Notes under the pieces: generated by a model
Seen by the model: only the letters and a program-made list of their open reading frames with translations
Told to the model about the DNA's origin: nothing
Database searches by the model: none
Shown: positions 37,334-49,831 of the stretch, piece after piece
Layout of the letters: each line of letters begins with the position of its first letter
How positions within the stretch are numbered: position 1 is the first letter of the stretch
NCBI GenBank assembly: GCA_019671005.1
Contig: CM033721.1
Span: 53,078,364-53,142,363, forward strand
Source: Hibiscus mutabilis
Taxonomy: Eukaryota > Streptophyta > Magnoliopsida > Malvales > Malvaceae
Length of the DNA stretch: 64,000 nt
Direction: 5' to 3'
Position numbers and translations under genes: made by a program

Positions 37334-37520
37334 CACTAGCGGTGCAAAATTTATTTTTTACAAGTAGATTTAACTTAGGGGTTTAGTGAGTTTAATTTAG
37401 GATTTAAAAGGTAGAGTTTAAAATTTAGGGTTTAGAGATTATTGTTTAGTACTAGACATTTAGATTTTAGTTTCTCTAGTGAAATTAAACATTCTTAGGA
37501 AATATTTTTCACTACCAGTG
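37334..37520. mobile_element. Second CACTA-like telomere-motif MITE
   Basis: 187 bp. The left end cactagcggtgcaaaattta and reverse-complemented right end cactggtagtgaaaaatatt match the MITE at 35471-35783. The interior has taggggtttag-type motifs. The 4 bases cata flank both sides. Confidence 0.6.
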
Positions 37521-37634
37521 CATAGAACAATAACTTTTATTACAGATAGATATTAAAGGCGTATAATTTTATTTGTTTCTCCATTTTTCATTAATTACTT
37601 TTCATTTGTTGTTATTACATTTTAGGTCTGTGTT

Positions 37635-37931
37635 TGTTATGGCTCATGAGCCATCCACACCAACTCAGCATACACGTAGACTATTGCTAAGTCAGCATCA
37701 ACATATGGCAAGGAAGAAGGCACATGAGAAGGAGTCAAGCTTAGGCTTGGTGGTTACAATTTACAATAGTTGCTATTAAAAGGGCACTAAAAGATAAAGA
37801 AAAGTTATGAAAATTGTGAAAACTGTTGTCCTCTCTTCTCAGTTTCTATTTCTCTTTTCCCTTATATTCTTTTCTACTGTAATTCTCTGGTTTTTAATAG
37901 AAATTCAGTTTAATTACTTGAGTTCATAACA
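37635..37931 (+). repeat. 5' LTR of the HSP70-carrying element
   Basis: 297 bp, ending gttcataaca, followed by ttggtactttc. Short open frames at the same place in both LTRs (within 37573-37779 and 49329-49976) are LTR sequence, not a gene. Confidence 0.8.
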
Positions 37932-38206
37932 TTGGTACTTTCATTGAGAGACCTTGACACAATGGTAAATCATACCGAATCCATTAAGGCTCTGCAAGAG
38001 GCCACTGCGCCACAAGGAAAACTTCTAAACTCTCTGCAAGTCTACGCGGAAGAATAGAAATGAGTGAATGAACAGATGCAACAGATGCTTGAAGATGTGG
38101 TGCGTCAAGTGGCATCCAATCATCACAGTTGGGGCTGACGTTCAAGGTCGCCACTAATAACAGCGAAATGGGTGAAGTTGTAACTAAGTAAAACAATCCA
38201 AATAAG

Positions 38207-38842
38207 ATGACCACCCATGTGTTCGACAAAATGTCAACACCAACTGACATTGAAATGGTCGATCAGCCGATTCAAAATAGTGAGGGGAATGATTTTCAAA
38301 CTGATGAATCATGGATCTCCATTTTTTCTAATGTCAATGTTGCATCAGACAACCATACTGAAGATAAGACAATTGCATCACAAGAACAATTGTTGAATGA
38401 GATCGCAAATACATACTTGATGAGCAGCAAGAATTTTTTCAAGGATAGTAAGTGTCCTTACTCTACATTTGAAATTAAAAAAGCTAAATATTCAGCAAAG
38501 AACTTAGTTATGATGAATCTGTGGTACGTTTATAATGGGAACAAAATCCATGAAATGGAGATTTCATGTAAAGGATTGTATTTTGCGTCTTTCATATGGT
38601 TAATTATTGTTCGAAGAAATCAGAAAGGAAATTATTCAAGGGTGTGTACACATGAAGGGGTGTTGGTTAAGCTTGATGATCCTTATCGGTTTAGGCTTAT
38701 GTTAATGGGGAAGTCTACAATGTTGAGTTCTATGGATGAATTTGGAGATGGAGGTGTGATCACTAGTTTCTCCAAAGCTCAAGTATCAGGACCGTTGGTG
38801 ATGAATGATGCCAACGCCTATGATGTTGAAATTGACTCCTAG
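38207..38842 (+). CDS. 211-codon ORF of unknown function inside the HSP70-carrying element
   Basis: An open frame of 211 codons follows a broken gag-like start region (about 37962-38190, with stops). I recognise no domain. The N-terminal half is acidic and Asn/Ser-rich (QNSEGNDFQTDESW), the middle is basic and hydrophobic (FIWLIIVRRNQ), and the last residues VEIDS run into the HSP70-like segment, where the stop TAG interrupts the match. It may be a second captured host fragment or diverged gag. Expression is unknown. Confidence 0.35.
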   Translation: MTTHVFDKMSTPTDIEMVDQPIQNSEGNDFQTDESWISIFSNVNVASDNHTEDKTIASQEQLLNEIANTYLMSSKNFFKDSKCPYSTFEIKKAKYSAKNLVMMNLWYVYNGNKIHEMEISCKGLYFASFIWLIIVRRNQKGNYSRVCTHEGVLVKLDDPYRFRLMLMGKSTMLSSMDEFGDGGVITSFSKAQVSGPLVMNDANAYDVEIDS

Positions 38843-39089
38843 TACGAGTATACTGATTTTTACACAACCATCAACCTTGCTAGCTTTGAGGAAATTTACA
38901 TGAATCTCTTTAGAAAATGTATGGAATCGGTTGAAAGGTGTTTGAGGAATGCCAAGATAGGTAAGAGTAGCATTCACGATGTTGTGCTTGTCGAAAGTTC
39001 TACTAGAATTCTCAAGGTTCAACAACTTTTGCAAGATTTCTTCAATTTAAAAGAGCTTTGCAAGAGAATTAACCTGAACGAGGCTATTG
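38817..39089 (+). pseudogene. HSP70 fragment, part 1 (nucleotide-binding domain piece)
   Basis: The translation matches cytosolic HSP70/HSC70 from the EIDS...DFYTTI block through [25 protein letters not shown]-like [19 protein letters not shown] and [11 protein letters not shown]. Family glycines of the GGSTRIPKVQ phosphate loop are replaced ([10 protein letters not shown]), and a TAG follows EIDS. No intron is seen. The reading continues across gypsy-2 at 49309 (AYG). Confidence 0.88.
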
Positions 39090-41674
39090 TGTAACACCCC
39101 CTTCCTGGTCTGGTAGAGAACCGAGTCAGAAAGCGTTATCGGAAAACATATTTGGAAATCAGAAGCTTAATCGGAGTCAAAAATTTATTTGGAAGTTCTA
39201 ATATTCTTATTTAAGGCTTGGTGAACCTAATTATCAATTACTGACTCAATATGGGGTCAATTTTAAACTTTTACAAACTTAAGGACTAAATTGCAAATTT
39301 CATAAATTAACGATCTTAATCCAAATTATTTATTACCAACTTGTAATTAAACTTACCAATTATTAATCTGTGAAGTTTCGTTACTACTGGATATCGTTAA
39401 CCTAATCAATTAGTCCGTATAGTAATTAGTGGCCAATATGTAAACTGTCCAAATACTAATTTTATGCCTTATAACAGATTTAACTAACACACCCTAAGGG
39501 CCGTATCGATACGCTAAGCCTAATTTTAGATTTCCAAATTCAAGGATGTCAAGCCTGTACCGATACAGCTAAGCCCGTATCGATACCGGTTGACTGCGTT
39601 GACCCCGTATCAATACGCTATAAGAACGTATCGATACCATATTTCAACCAAATTCCAGTGACCAAAATCCGTACCGATATGCCCAAACTGTATGATACGC
39701 CCTATTTGACCAATGTTGACCAGACCAATTATGCAAGGGCCGTATCAATAGGCCATCACCCGTATCGATACCCCCTGACCTATAATGACAGATTTTTGCT
39801 GGGTTTTATTCGATTTACTCACCCAAACATTATTCAAATTTTCAAATTTTACCACTAACCTTAGAAATAGTATTTCTAATCGTGTGTCAAATTTCAAGGC
39901 ATTTTGAATTCGTTTACTACGATTTTACCAAATAGGGATCTTAAGCTCATTTTAGTATATTTAGCCTACGATTTTACCAAAATAGGGCTCTTAAGCTCAT
40001 TTTAGTATATTTAGCCATTTTCGAACATACCATTTTACTCATAATTGTACATAATCATAATGAAGCTCATACACAATTAAATTTCCTTGGACAATGTAAC
40101 AAGTGGATATACGGATTCCCCTTTACACCACACATATATCGGAAAATAGGTTTCATATAACGGAAAAATTTTGTGGCCTTGAGCCGTAGCTCCGGATAGT
40201 CCCTTACACAATCTATCCTTATCTCCCCACATATAGGCATTTTGTCAGTCCAATCCCTTATATGAGCTCAAATAACCCTATGGCATGCAAATTATATCCA
40301 AAACTCACAAATGTCCAAGGTTACACATATTTCATTATATTACTTACCTTTATGCCTGTAGGCCATAATGTATCGGAATCAGAATTGAGCCTTAGCTCCA
40401 TATAACGGATCATATCATATATGTATCAACTTTAGCATATCATATCATGTTTTTCTTATAACAATTTCACATGCAACATGTCTCGATTATCACATATTGG
40501 CATATAGAACATCAACCATATCAAAAGCTCACCATGCTCACCTTTAGCATCCACACGGACATTGCTCTACTTTATCCTTTAGCAAGATACATATTAACAT
40601 GAAAATCACAAATCAAATGCAACGGGTTGGCTTTGTGCCAATCCATTGACACGATTACACTCACCTTGATTACGAGGTTCTCGGATTACAACTTCGTTGT
40701 TCCTAGCTTCCTTTGGAGATGACAAGGGATCCTTCTCTACTATTTGAGCTAGCACAAAATTAGGAGTTACATTAGAATTTGATCTAAAGATTCGGAAACA
40801 TATTTCAAGCTTACTAAAACTTGTAGGCAACATTGGAATATCGAGATTAACTTCCTAGTTCATGGGTTTCCCTTTTGAACATAGAAAACCTACTTTCAAA
40901 ATTAAACCTCGAAAAATGATGGAATCAACAAATAGATATAGGGATTTTACTCACCGAGTTGTAGGCTTTCAAACGGTATATCGGATTCGAACAAAGATCA
41001 AAGATTGCACCGAGGTGCTAGCTTAGCTTGGAGGTTGATGATAGAAATGGAAGTGTGTGTTTCTTTTGGAAACAAAAAGGAAAGTTTGATTTATCGGGAG
41101 TTCAAAGTAGGAGGATGAAAGCTTATCTTTTCACTTATTCATTTTAAACCCAATTTAATCCCTTAATCATTGCCTACCTTCTATTTGGCCAATGAAAACA
41201 TTTCCCTTAAGCAAGGGTTTGCTCAACCCAAGACCACCCATCTTGTCATCCCTTTACCCTTAGCATTAGTCATCTTTTCTGATGACTTTCACGTGAGGAA
41301 GGCCAAGCAAGGAGGTGAGTAAGCACCTTGCTTCAATTCCTCTCAATTGAGCCTTAAACAAATTCAAAATAGGGGACCCATATCGATACTTTCATGGATG
41401 TATCGATACGCCCACGCTAAAATAGGTAAGTTAGTTATTGGCAGTTATACCGTATCGATATTGGCTTGACCGTATTGAGACGCCTAGCTCAGAATTTGTA
41501 ATTTGGCTTTGAATTTCATACAAGAGAGTTCATTCACTCAAATAGGACCAAAATGTAACTTCATTATACAAGAGGGGTAAAAAGGTCAATCATTACAAAT
41601 GTTTAACACATCGGATTCAAAATTTTCGATCACTAGAACTTACTTTCGACTAGGTCAATTTTCGGGATGTGACA
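39090..41674 (-). repeat. 3' LTR of gypsy-2, with internal deletion
   Basis: Compared with the other LTR, this one lacks about 360 bp (present at about 47370-47730) and has a 54-bp local duplication near 39915-40010 (acgattttaccaaa...tatatttagcc twice). It contains many tatcgata palindromes (39480-39790, 41390-41480). Confidence 0.88.
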
Positions 41675-41711
41675 ACTCTTCCTTAAGAAAATTCGTCCTC
41701 GAATTTTCACA

Positions 41712-41942
41712 TCAAGCAAAAAGGTGTGGATACTGCTTTTGCATGGTTTCTTTAGGTTCCCATGTTGCCTCTTCAACTGAGTGGCTTCTCCAAAGGACTT
41801 TCACTAAAGGCACAAACTTATTATGAAGTCTCTTGACTTCTCGTGCGAGGATCTGCACAAGTTCTTCCTCATATGTCAGATTGGATTGAATCTCCACCGA
41901 TTCGGTTTGATCATGTGGGAAGGATCTGATCGATACTTCCAT
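41712..41942 (-). pseudogene. gypsy-2 chromodomain
   Basis: VPLVKVLWRSHSVEEATWEP and ETMQKQYPHLF form the integrase-linked chromodomain typical of chromoviruses, thought to steer integration to marked chromatin. The polypurine tract ttaaggaagagt lies just beyond, next to the 3' LTR. Confidence 0.9.
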
Positions 41943-42019
41943 AGCATAGATACATGGAAAACATTATGAATTTGGCTTAACTCTTCGGGAAGAGCTAATC
42001 GGCAGGTAATAGGTTCAAT

Positions 42020-42965
42020 TCATTCGATCAGTTCGAATAGGCCAATGAAACGAGGACTTAGCTTTCCCTTTTTGCTGAAATGAAGGATTTTCTTCCATAA
42101 AGACACTTTGAGGAAGGCTTTCTCACCAAATTCATACTGAATGTCCATTCTTTTTAGACCAGCATAAGCCTTTTGTCGGTTGAATGGTGCTTTGAGCTGA
42201 TCACAGATGATAATCACCCTTTCTTCGGTTTCTTGAAGTAAAATAAGGCCTAACACCTTGCCTTCATCGAGTTCGGTTCAACAAAGAGGAGTCTTACATC
42301 TCCTTCCATAGAGAGCTTGATACGGAGCCATTTGCATCGAGGCTTGATGACTGTTATTGTAAGCAAATTCGACCAAGGGTAGGGATTTCTCCCACGTATC
42401 CCTAAAGTCGATGACATAAGCCCGGAGCATATCTTCTAAAATCTACATGAAAGAATCAGGATTGGTACAAAACATTTATGCACACGGTTTAAAGGAAGAT
42501 TTAGAGTTATCTGATAACCCTTTCGGATTGGCCATCGGTTTGAAGATGGAAAGCAATGCTTAGGTACACTCGAGTTCCCAAGGCCTCATATAAAGTCCTC
42601 TAAAATCGTGCTATGAACCGAGGGTCACGATCAGAGATAATAGATACTAGGACTCCGTATAAATGAATGACTTCACGGATGTACAACTCCGTGAGCTTAG
42701 GCAAACTAAAATCCATTCTTACTGGAAAGAAATGAGCAGATTTGGTGAATCGGTCCACCACAACCCAGATAGTATCATTTTTCTTCGGAGTCATTGGCAA
42801 ACCACTTACAAAGTCCATCGTAATACGCTCCCATTTCCACTGTGGAAGCTCGATAGGTTGCAAAAGACCAGTCGGCACCTTGTGTTCAGTTTTGACTCGT
42901 TGGCAAGTCAAGCACCTAGCCACGAAGTCCGTAACTTCATTCTTCATACCGAACCACCAATATAA
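42020..42965 (-). pseudogene. gypsy-2 integrase
   Basis: It carries the zinc-binding tail CLTCQRVKTEH, the first catalytic Asp in ITMDFVSGLP, the second in IISDRDPRF, and the Glu block QTDGQSERV read near 42500-42530. The C-terminal part (42256-42020) has DIQYEFGEKAFLKVSLWKK and LSPRFIGLFE. Stops lie between the parts. Confidence 0.88.
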
Positions 42966-43165
42966 CTCTTTTAGGTCCTTATATATTTTAATAGCTCTAG
43001 ATGAATAGAGAAAGGACTAGAATGAGCTTCACTTAGGATTTGATTCCGAAGATCATCATCATCGGGCACACAGATACGATTTCAGAAACACAACAAGCCT
43101 TCGGAGTTCATAGTAAAGTCAGGATCTGAGCTGTCCCTAACCTTATCAATGAGAGGTCACAACTC

Positions 43166-43908
43166 CTAATTAGATGCTTGGAGTGCTTTAATACGAGACA
43201 CAATAGTTGACTGAACTCTCAGTTCAGCCAACAACTTGCCATGCTTCTTGAGTCGGAAATGAGCATTCAGGCATCTCGAAGAGGAAGTAGGCTTTCGACT
43301 TAAAGCGTCAACCACAATATTGGCTTTACCGGAATGGTAATCAAAAACCAAGTCGTAGTATTTCAAAAGCTCCAACCAACGACGTTGACGAAGGTTTAAT
43401 TCTTTCTAAGTTAGGAGATACTTTAGGCTTTTGTGATTAGTGTACAAGTAACACTTCTCACCGTAGAGGTAGTACCGCTAAATTTTCAAAGCAAACACAA
43501 CTGCGGCTAACTCCAGGTCGCGGGTCAGATAGTTTAACTCGTGAGGTTTAAGTTGACGTGAAGCATAAGCTCTTACTTTGCCTTCTTGCATCAGCATACA
43601 ACCCAATCCCAAGTGGGATGCATCACTGTACATAGTGAAGTCTTTACCCGACTCGGGTTACACCAAAATAAGAGTATAAGTAAGGACTTGCTTAAGCTAA
43701 TAAAAAATCCTTTGCTGATCCACTGTTTATACAAAAGGAGTTTCCTGACAGAGAACCCTTTAACGAATCTACGGTAGTAGCCTGTAAGGCTCAAAAAACT
43801 ACGAACTTCTCCAACATTCTTCGGAGGAATCCAATCAAGGATTGCTTGAATCTTCTTTTGGTCAACTTGAATCCCCGCAAAAGAGATCACATAACCTAGG
43901 AAGGACAC
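43166..43908 (-). pseudogene. gypsy-2 RNase H region
   Basis: [20 protein letters not shown] and [15 protein letters not shown] mark the RT thumb/RNase H join; LKYYDLVFDYHSGKANIVVD and ALSRKP mark the RNase H end. Frameshifts separate the two parts. Confidence 0.85.
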
Positions 43909-43989
43909 TCCAGATAGCCAAAATTCACATTTGCTGAATTTGTCTAAAGCACAATCCAGAGATGTTCTTCATAAGTAGCAGCGTCTTTC

Positions 43990-44711
43990 GAATAGATTAG
44001 AATGTCATCTATGAACACGACCACGAACTTATCTAGGTAAGGTTGGAACACACAGTTCATCAAATCCATGAAGGCTGCACGTGCATTCGTAAGCCCAAAT
44101 GGCGTTACTAAAAATTCATAGTGGCCATATCTAGTTCAGAAGGCAGTCTTTGGAACATCAAACTCCTTCACCAGCATTTGATAGTACCCGGATCGAAGGT
44201 CTATCTTTGAGAAGACAGAAGCATCTTTTAATTGATCGAAGAGGTCATCGATTCTAGGCAACGGGTACTTGTTCCTGATTGTCACCTTGTTCAATTGAAG
44301 ATAGTCAATGCATAGGCGCATCGATCTATCTTTCTTCTTAACAAACAACACCGGTGCTCCCTAGGGTGAGGAACTCGGTCGGATGAATCCTTTATCCAAA
44401 AGGTCTTGGATTTGGGCCTTTAGTTCTATTAACTCCACCGGGGCCATTCTATACAGAGTAATAGAGACCGGAGTAGTCCCAGGTTGTACTTCTATCCCGA
44501 ATTCCACTTCTCGAGTGGGAGAGAGTCTCGTAAGTTCATTGGGAAACACATCGGAGAACTCTTTCACAATTGGTACCTCTTCGAGTTTTAAATCTTCTTT
44601 AGACCCCATGGCACACATAAGAGTCTTCTTAGGCTCGAGTTTGGATTTCATCAAGGTTATACTTTCTTTACCAAGTCCACAAAGATATAACTTCTTCTTA
44701 GAATAGTCCAC
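43990..44711 (-). pseudogene. gypsy-2 reverse transcriptase
   Basis: Blocks in order: VKEFSDVFPNELTRLSPTRE, YRMAPVELIELKAQIQDLLD, GFIRPSSSP, a TAG where Trp is expected (near 44361), [46 protein letters not shown] and the active site [10 protein letters not shown] (44001-44015 and flanks), which is intact. Confidence 0.9.
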
Positions 44712-44724
44712 CCAAGCTTGATGT

Positions 44725-45249
44725 TTAGCTAGCCAAATTAAGGCCTAGAATGAGATCAAATTCCTGAAAGGGTAATGCCATCAAGTTGGCCGAAAATGGG
44801 ATCCCTTGGATCCTTATAGGGCAAGCTTTACAGATCAACCGAATAACCACACTATCATCTAGTGGGTTAGAAACAACAATCTTGGAAGCAACAGGTTCAG
44901 AGTCTAAGGCATACTTTTCTATCAAAGGTTCACTTACGAAAGAATGCGTAGAGCCTGGATCTACTAACGCATAAACAAGGTCAGAACATAATTCCACCAT
45001 ACCTGCAATCACATTAGGGTCATCCTCATGCTCACGACCCTGAACATGGTACATCTGGGTTGAAGTCTGAGGGTCACGACTAGCTAGAAGGGCATTGGTG
45101 TTGTGAGGTCTCCCCGCTGATCCAGATTGTATTTGCTTTGCTCCTCTTCCCTTACTAGGATTATTCTTAGAAGCCACGATAGTAAGGGTATTTGGATTCT
45201 GCGGATACTGCCTGATGAAGTGGCCAGATTCACCACAAAGATAGCACAA
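44725..45249 (-). pseudogene. gypsy-2 zinc knuckle and protease
   Basis: The segment opens with CYLCGESGHFIRQYP, where the last Cys of the CCHC knuckle is changed to Tyr. The aspartic protease block ALVDPGSTHSFVS keeps the catalytic Asp in the DPGSTHS form usual for this lineage, followed by the LGLN-type block FDLILGLNLAS. Confidence 0.85.
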
Positions 45250-46300
45250 GCCAGATTGTCTACGGTACTGTCTAGGATGCCTCCTCTAACAGAAGTTGCA
45301 TAAAGGAATCTGGGAACCCTTCGCAAAATCACTCGTACTATCGATGGAAGCTGTACGAGTAACAGATGTTCCCATAGACTAGAACTATGGCACATAACCT
45401 GACCTAGGTAGTTGATGGAAGGAAGCAGTCTTCTGATCCCACTGTCTACCCTTTTTCTGAGGCACATGAGGTTTGGAATCATCTTGGAATCTCTTTTCAG
45501 ACCGGGCTTGGTTCCCCTTTCTTCTTTCATAAGCCTTCTAGAAGGCTTCAGTAGCGATGGCTCGATTGACTAGGGTATGAAAGTCCTCTATCTCCAAAGC
45601 AATAAAGAGTGGACGTAATTTATCACACATGCCATCTATGAACATCAAACACTTCTCCTTCTCTATGCAGATGATCTCGATACCATATCTTGCATATTTG
45701 CATAAGTCGTGGATGTACTATTCCATGGGTCTTCCCCCTTGTCTCAAATGAAGGAATCTCTTACGCCTTTCAGGGATATAATGGTCACTAATGTACTTAT
45801 TGCGAAACTCTTGATGGAAGAAGTCCCACGTAATTTAGTGTTCGAGCATAGTGAGCATCACAGTATTCTACCAGCTCTGGTCCTCTTCAACGATCAAGCC
45901 CAAGGCACATTCTAACTTGTGCTCCTCAGGACACTTCATTTGCTTATTCAGAACTTTGAGTGTATTCTCCAGCTAGTATTCTGCAATCTCAGGATTATCC
46001 AAGTCCTAGCCAATGAATGTATAAACTGGATATTGTTTGAGCTTGTCGATAGGGGCTCAAGAAACAGACTGAGTGATTTCGGCAGGCTAAGAAAGTGTTT
46101 TCTGCCGGAGAGACACAACTACTTGCTTAATCATATCAGTAATTGACATAAGATACTTCTGCCGAGCTGCAGGCATCGGAGGGGGATGAGGTGGGTTATT
46201 CTGCCGAACTTGTTCAGCCCTAGCTTCGACCCTCAGATTATCCCCCTGTGTCAAGGAGGAGATGGGATTTGGTTCATTAACAGCGCTTCTATCAGTAGGT
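45250..46300 (-). pseudogene. gypsy-2 gag
   Basis: Minus-strand reading gives the retrotransposon gag core: FFHQEFRNKYISDHYIPERR, FLHLRQGGRPM and CLMFIDGMCDKLRPLFIALE, interrupted by stops. Gag packages element RNA in the cytoplasmic particle. Confidence 0.75.
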
Positions 46301-46464
46301 GCAGATATTTTTAGATCTAATCATACAGAAAGATTGAATCATGTAAACTGCAAGTCACGGATAACATATACAAATAACTCATAGGTGGCATAAGTACATA
46401 TGGACTCGTAACGGGCTTCAGTTTAGTCCTAAAGTCGACTAAACCTAGGCTTTGATACCACAAA

Positions 46465-49303
46465 TGTAACACCCCTTTCCGGTCTGGTAGAGAACAAGGT
46501 CAGAAAGCGTTATCAGAAAACATATTCAGAAATCGGAAGCTTAATCAGAGTCGAAAATTTATTCGGAAGTTCTAATATTCTAATTTAAGGCTTGGTGAAC
46601 TTAATTATCAATTACTGACTCAATATGGGGTTAATTTTAAACTTTTACAAACTTAGGGACTAAATTGAAAATTTCATAAATTAACGATCCTAATCCAAAT
46701 TCTTTATTACCAGCTTGTAATTAAACTTACCAATTATTAATTTGTGAAGTTTTGTTACTATCGGATATCATTAACCTAATCAATTAGTCCGTATAGTAAT
46801 TAGTGGCTAATATGTAAACTGTCCAAATTCTATTTTTATGCCGTATAACGATTTAACTAACACCGTATCGATACCCTAAGGGCCGTATTGATACACTAAG
46901 CCTAATTTTAGTTTTCCAGATTCAAGGATGTCAAGCTCGTAGTGATATAGCTAAGCCTGTATCGATACTAGTTGACTGCATTGAACTCGTATCGATACGC
47001 TATAAGACCGTATCGATACCATTTTCAACCAAATTCTAGTGACCAAATTTGTACTGATATGCCCAAACCGTATCGATACTCCCTGTTTGACCAATGTTGA
47101 CCAAACCAATTATGCAAGGTCCGTATTGATACGCCATCACCCATATCGATACCCCTGACCTGTAATGACATATTTTTGCTTGTTTTTATTTGATTTACTC
47201 ACCCCAAACGTTATTCAAATTTTACAAAATTTTACCTGTAACCTTAGAAATAGTATTTCTAATCATGTGTCAAATTTCAAGGCATTTGAAATTTGTTTAC
47301 TATGATTTTACCAAATAGGGCTCTTAAGGTCATTTTAGTATATTTAGCCATTTTCGAACATACCATTTTACTTATATCATACCTAGTTACTATTAGGCTT
47401 ACACAACCACATCTAAATAAGTCATTACAACACATCTAAACCTTCCGCCGCCTTACTAGGAGTTCGGAAACAGAAGTAGACATACATACGGTAGTGGGAG
47501 TGACTTACAACCGCAAATTACATGATCGATGTCCGGAAAGCTTTAGGACCTTGAAATGCATGAGACACACATATGTTAGGCATACATAGCCTAGTGAGGT
47601 AGTCATAACAACATAATCAATGACAATACATAAATGGCATGCTATGAACATGAATGGCATATTAGCATACTTAATTATCATAATCGTATTCTTTTAATCA
47701 CGAGGTCTCATGCTTAGGGCATTTATCATAATTGTACATAATCATAATGAAGCTTATACACAATTAAATTCCCTTGGACAATGTAACGAGTGGATACATG
47801 GATTCCCCTTTACACCACACATATATCGAAAAATTGGTCGTAGCCACATATAACAGAAAATAGGCCGTGGCCTTGAGCCGTAGCTTTGGATAGTCCCTTA
47901 CACAATATATTCTTATCTCCCCCATATATAGGCCGTAGCTCCGGACCGTAGTCCAATCCCTTACTTATACGAGCTCAAATAACCTTATGACATGTCAATT
48001 GTATCCAAAACTCACAAATGTCCAAGGTTACACATATTTCATATATGTATCTTATCATAACATATTCATATCAACTTTAGCATATCATATCATGTTTTTC
48101 TTATAACAATTTTACATGTAACATGTCTCGATTATCACATATTGGCTTATAGAACATCAACCATATCAAAAGCTTACCATGCTCATCTTTAGCATCCACA
48201 CAAACATTGCTCTACTTGAGCCTTTATCAAGATACATATTAACATGAAAATCACAAATCAAATGCAACGGGTTGGCTCTGTGCCAATCCCTTGACATGAT
48301 TACACTCACCTTGATTACGAGGTTCTCGGATTACAACTCCGTTGTGCCTAGCTCCCTTTGGAGATGACAAAGGGATACTTCTCCACTATTTGAGCTAGCA
48401 CAAAATTAGGAGTTATATTAGAATTCGACCTAAAGATTCAGAAACATATTTTAAGCTTACTAAAACTTGTAGGCAACATCAGAATATCGAGATTAACTTC
48501 CTAGTTCATGGGTTTCCCTTTTGAACATAGAAAACCTACTTTTGAAATTAAACCTCAACAAATCGATATAGGGATTTTACTCACCGAGTTGTAGGCTTTC
48601 AAACGGTATATTAGATTCGAACGAAGATCAAAGATTGCACCGAGGTGCTAGCTTAGCTTGGAGGTTGATGATAGAAATGGAGGTGTGTGCTTCTTTTGGA
48701 AACAAAAAGGAAAGTTTGATTTATCGGGAGTTCAAAGTAGATGGATGAAAGCTTCTATTTTCACTTATTCATTTTAAACCCAATTAATCCCTTAATCATT
48801 GCCTACCTTCTATTTGACCAATGAAAGCATTTCCCTTAAGCAAGGGTTTGCTCAACCCAAGACCACCCATCTTGTCATCCCTTTACCCTTAGCATTAGTC
48901 ATCTTTTCTGATGACTTTCACGTGGGGAAGGCCAAGCAAGGAGGTGAGTAAGCACCTTGCTTCAATTCCTCTCCAATTGAGCCTTAAACAGATTTGAAAC
49001 AAGGGACCCGTATAGATACTCTCATGGTCATATCTATACGCCCATGCTACAACAGGTAAGTTAGTTATTGGTGTTATACCGTATCGATATTAGCTTGACT
49101 GTATCGATACGCCTAGCTTGAAATTTGCAATTTGGCTTTGAATTTCATATAAGGGAGTTCATTCACTCAAATAAGACCAAAATGTAACTTCATTATACAG
49201 GAGGGGTACAAAGGTCAATCATTACAAACGTTTAGCACATCATATTCAAAATTTTCGATCATCGGAACCTACTTCTGACTAGTCCAGTTTTCGGGATGTG
49301 ACA
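46465..49303 (-). repeat. 5' LTR of gypsy-2
   Basis: 2839-bp LTR, the longer and probably more original form. At least eight exact or near gtatcgatac palindromes lie at 46860-47150 and 49000-49110. Confidence 0.88.
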
Positions 49304-49570
49304 TGTTGCTTATGGTATTGTAGTCCAAATGGGTATCTTGGATGGTGATGGTAACGAGAAGTCGCAGGAACTCTTGCTCTTGGATGTCGCTCTACTATCG
49401 CTCAGTTTGGAAACTATTTGTGGTGTCATGACTATTTTGAAGATTAAAGATACAAGCAAGCAGGCCATCCAATGGCTAGACAACAACCAACTTGAAGCAA
49501 CAGATGAATTGGTAGACAAGATGGAGGAATTGGAGAACATTTGCAATCCTATCTTTGCAAAGATGTATCA
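49304..49570 (+). pseudogene. HSP70 fragment, part 2 (end of NBD joined to C-terminal lid)
   Basis: It resumes as [40 protein letters not shown], then jumps after ILK directly to [17 protein letters not shown] and [15 protein letters not shown]. In HSP70 these blocks are separated by about 190 residues (the substrate-binding domain), so the captured copy has an internal deletion. TGTTG at 49304-49308 is the gypsy-2 target duplication. Confidence 0.88.
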
Positions 49571-49831
49571 AAGTGCTTATGCAAGCATCAATGTGAATTC
49601 CCAGCTACTGGAACCAGTGCTTGCCACATGGCTATTCAAAGTGAGAGTACTGTGGCGGACAAGATGGAGCTCCATGCCTCCTTTCGACTACATTCAGTTG
49701 TTCATGTTTTCATGCTTAAGTCGGATCTCGACGGTCATCAATATGTCATTCTATGCCCTCTATGGGAAAATTCAGGCTCAATATCTTCTTCGAACCTTCA
49801 GGAAAAAGGTTCCTCTCCAAGAGGAGGGTAT

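Larger units (their letters stand above)
39090..49303 (-). mobile_element. Ty3/gypsy chromovirus (gypsy-2, Tekay/Del type), inserted in the HSP70 fragment
   Basis: 10.2-kb element on the minus strand. The 3' LTR is 39090-41674 (2585 bp) and the 5' LTR 46465-49303 (2839 bp), both tgtaacacccc to gggatgtgaca. Target duplications are tattg (39085-39089) and tgttg (49304-49308), 4 of 5 matching. The minus-strand primer site is tggtatcaaagcc (about 46448-46460). The order gag, zinc knuckle, protease, RT, RNase H, integrase, chromodomain is that of plant chromoviruses. The pol frame is broken by several stops and frameshifts. Confidence 0.93.

Noticed and set aside
44383..44706. 107-codon plus-strand ORF
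   Set aside because: Antisense shadow of the gypsy-2 reverse transcriptase.
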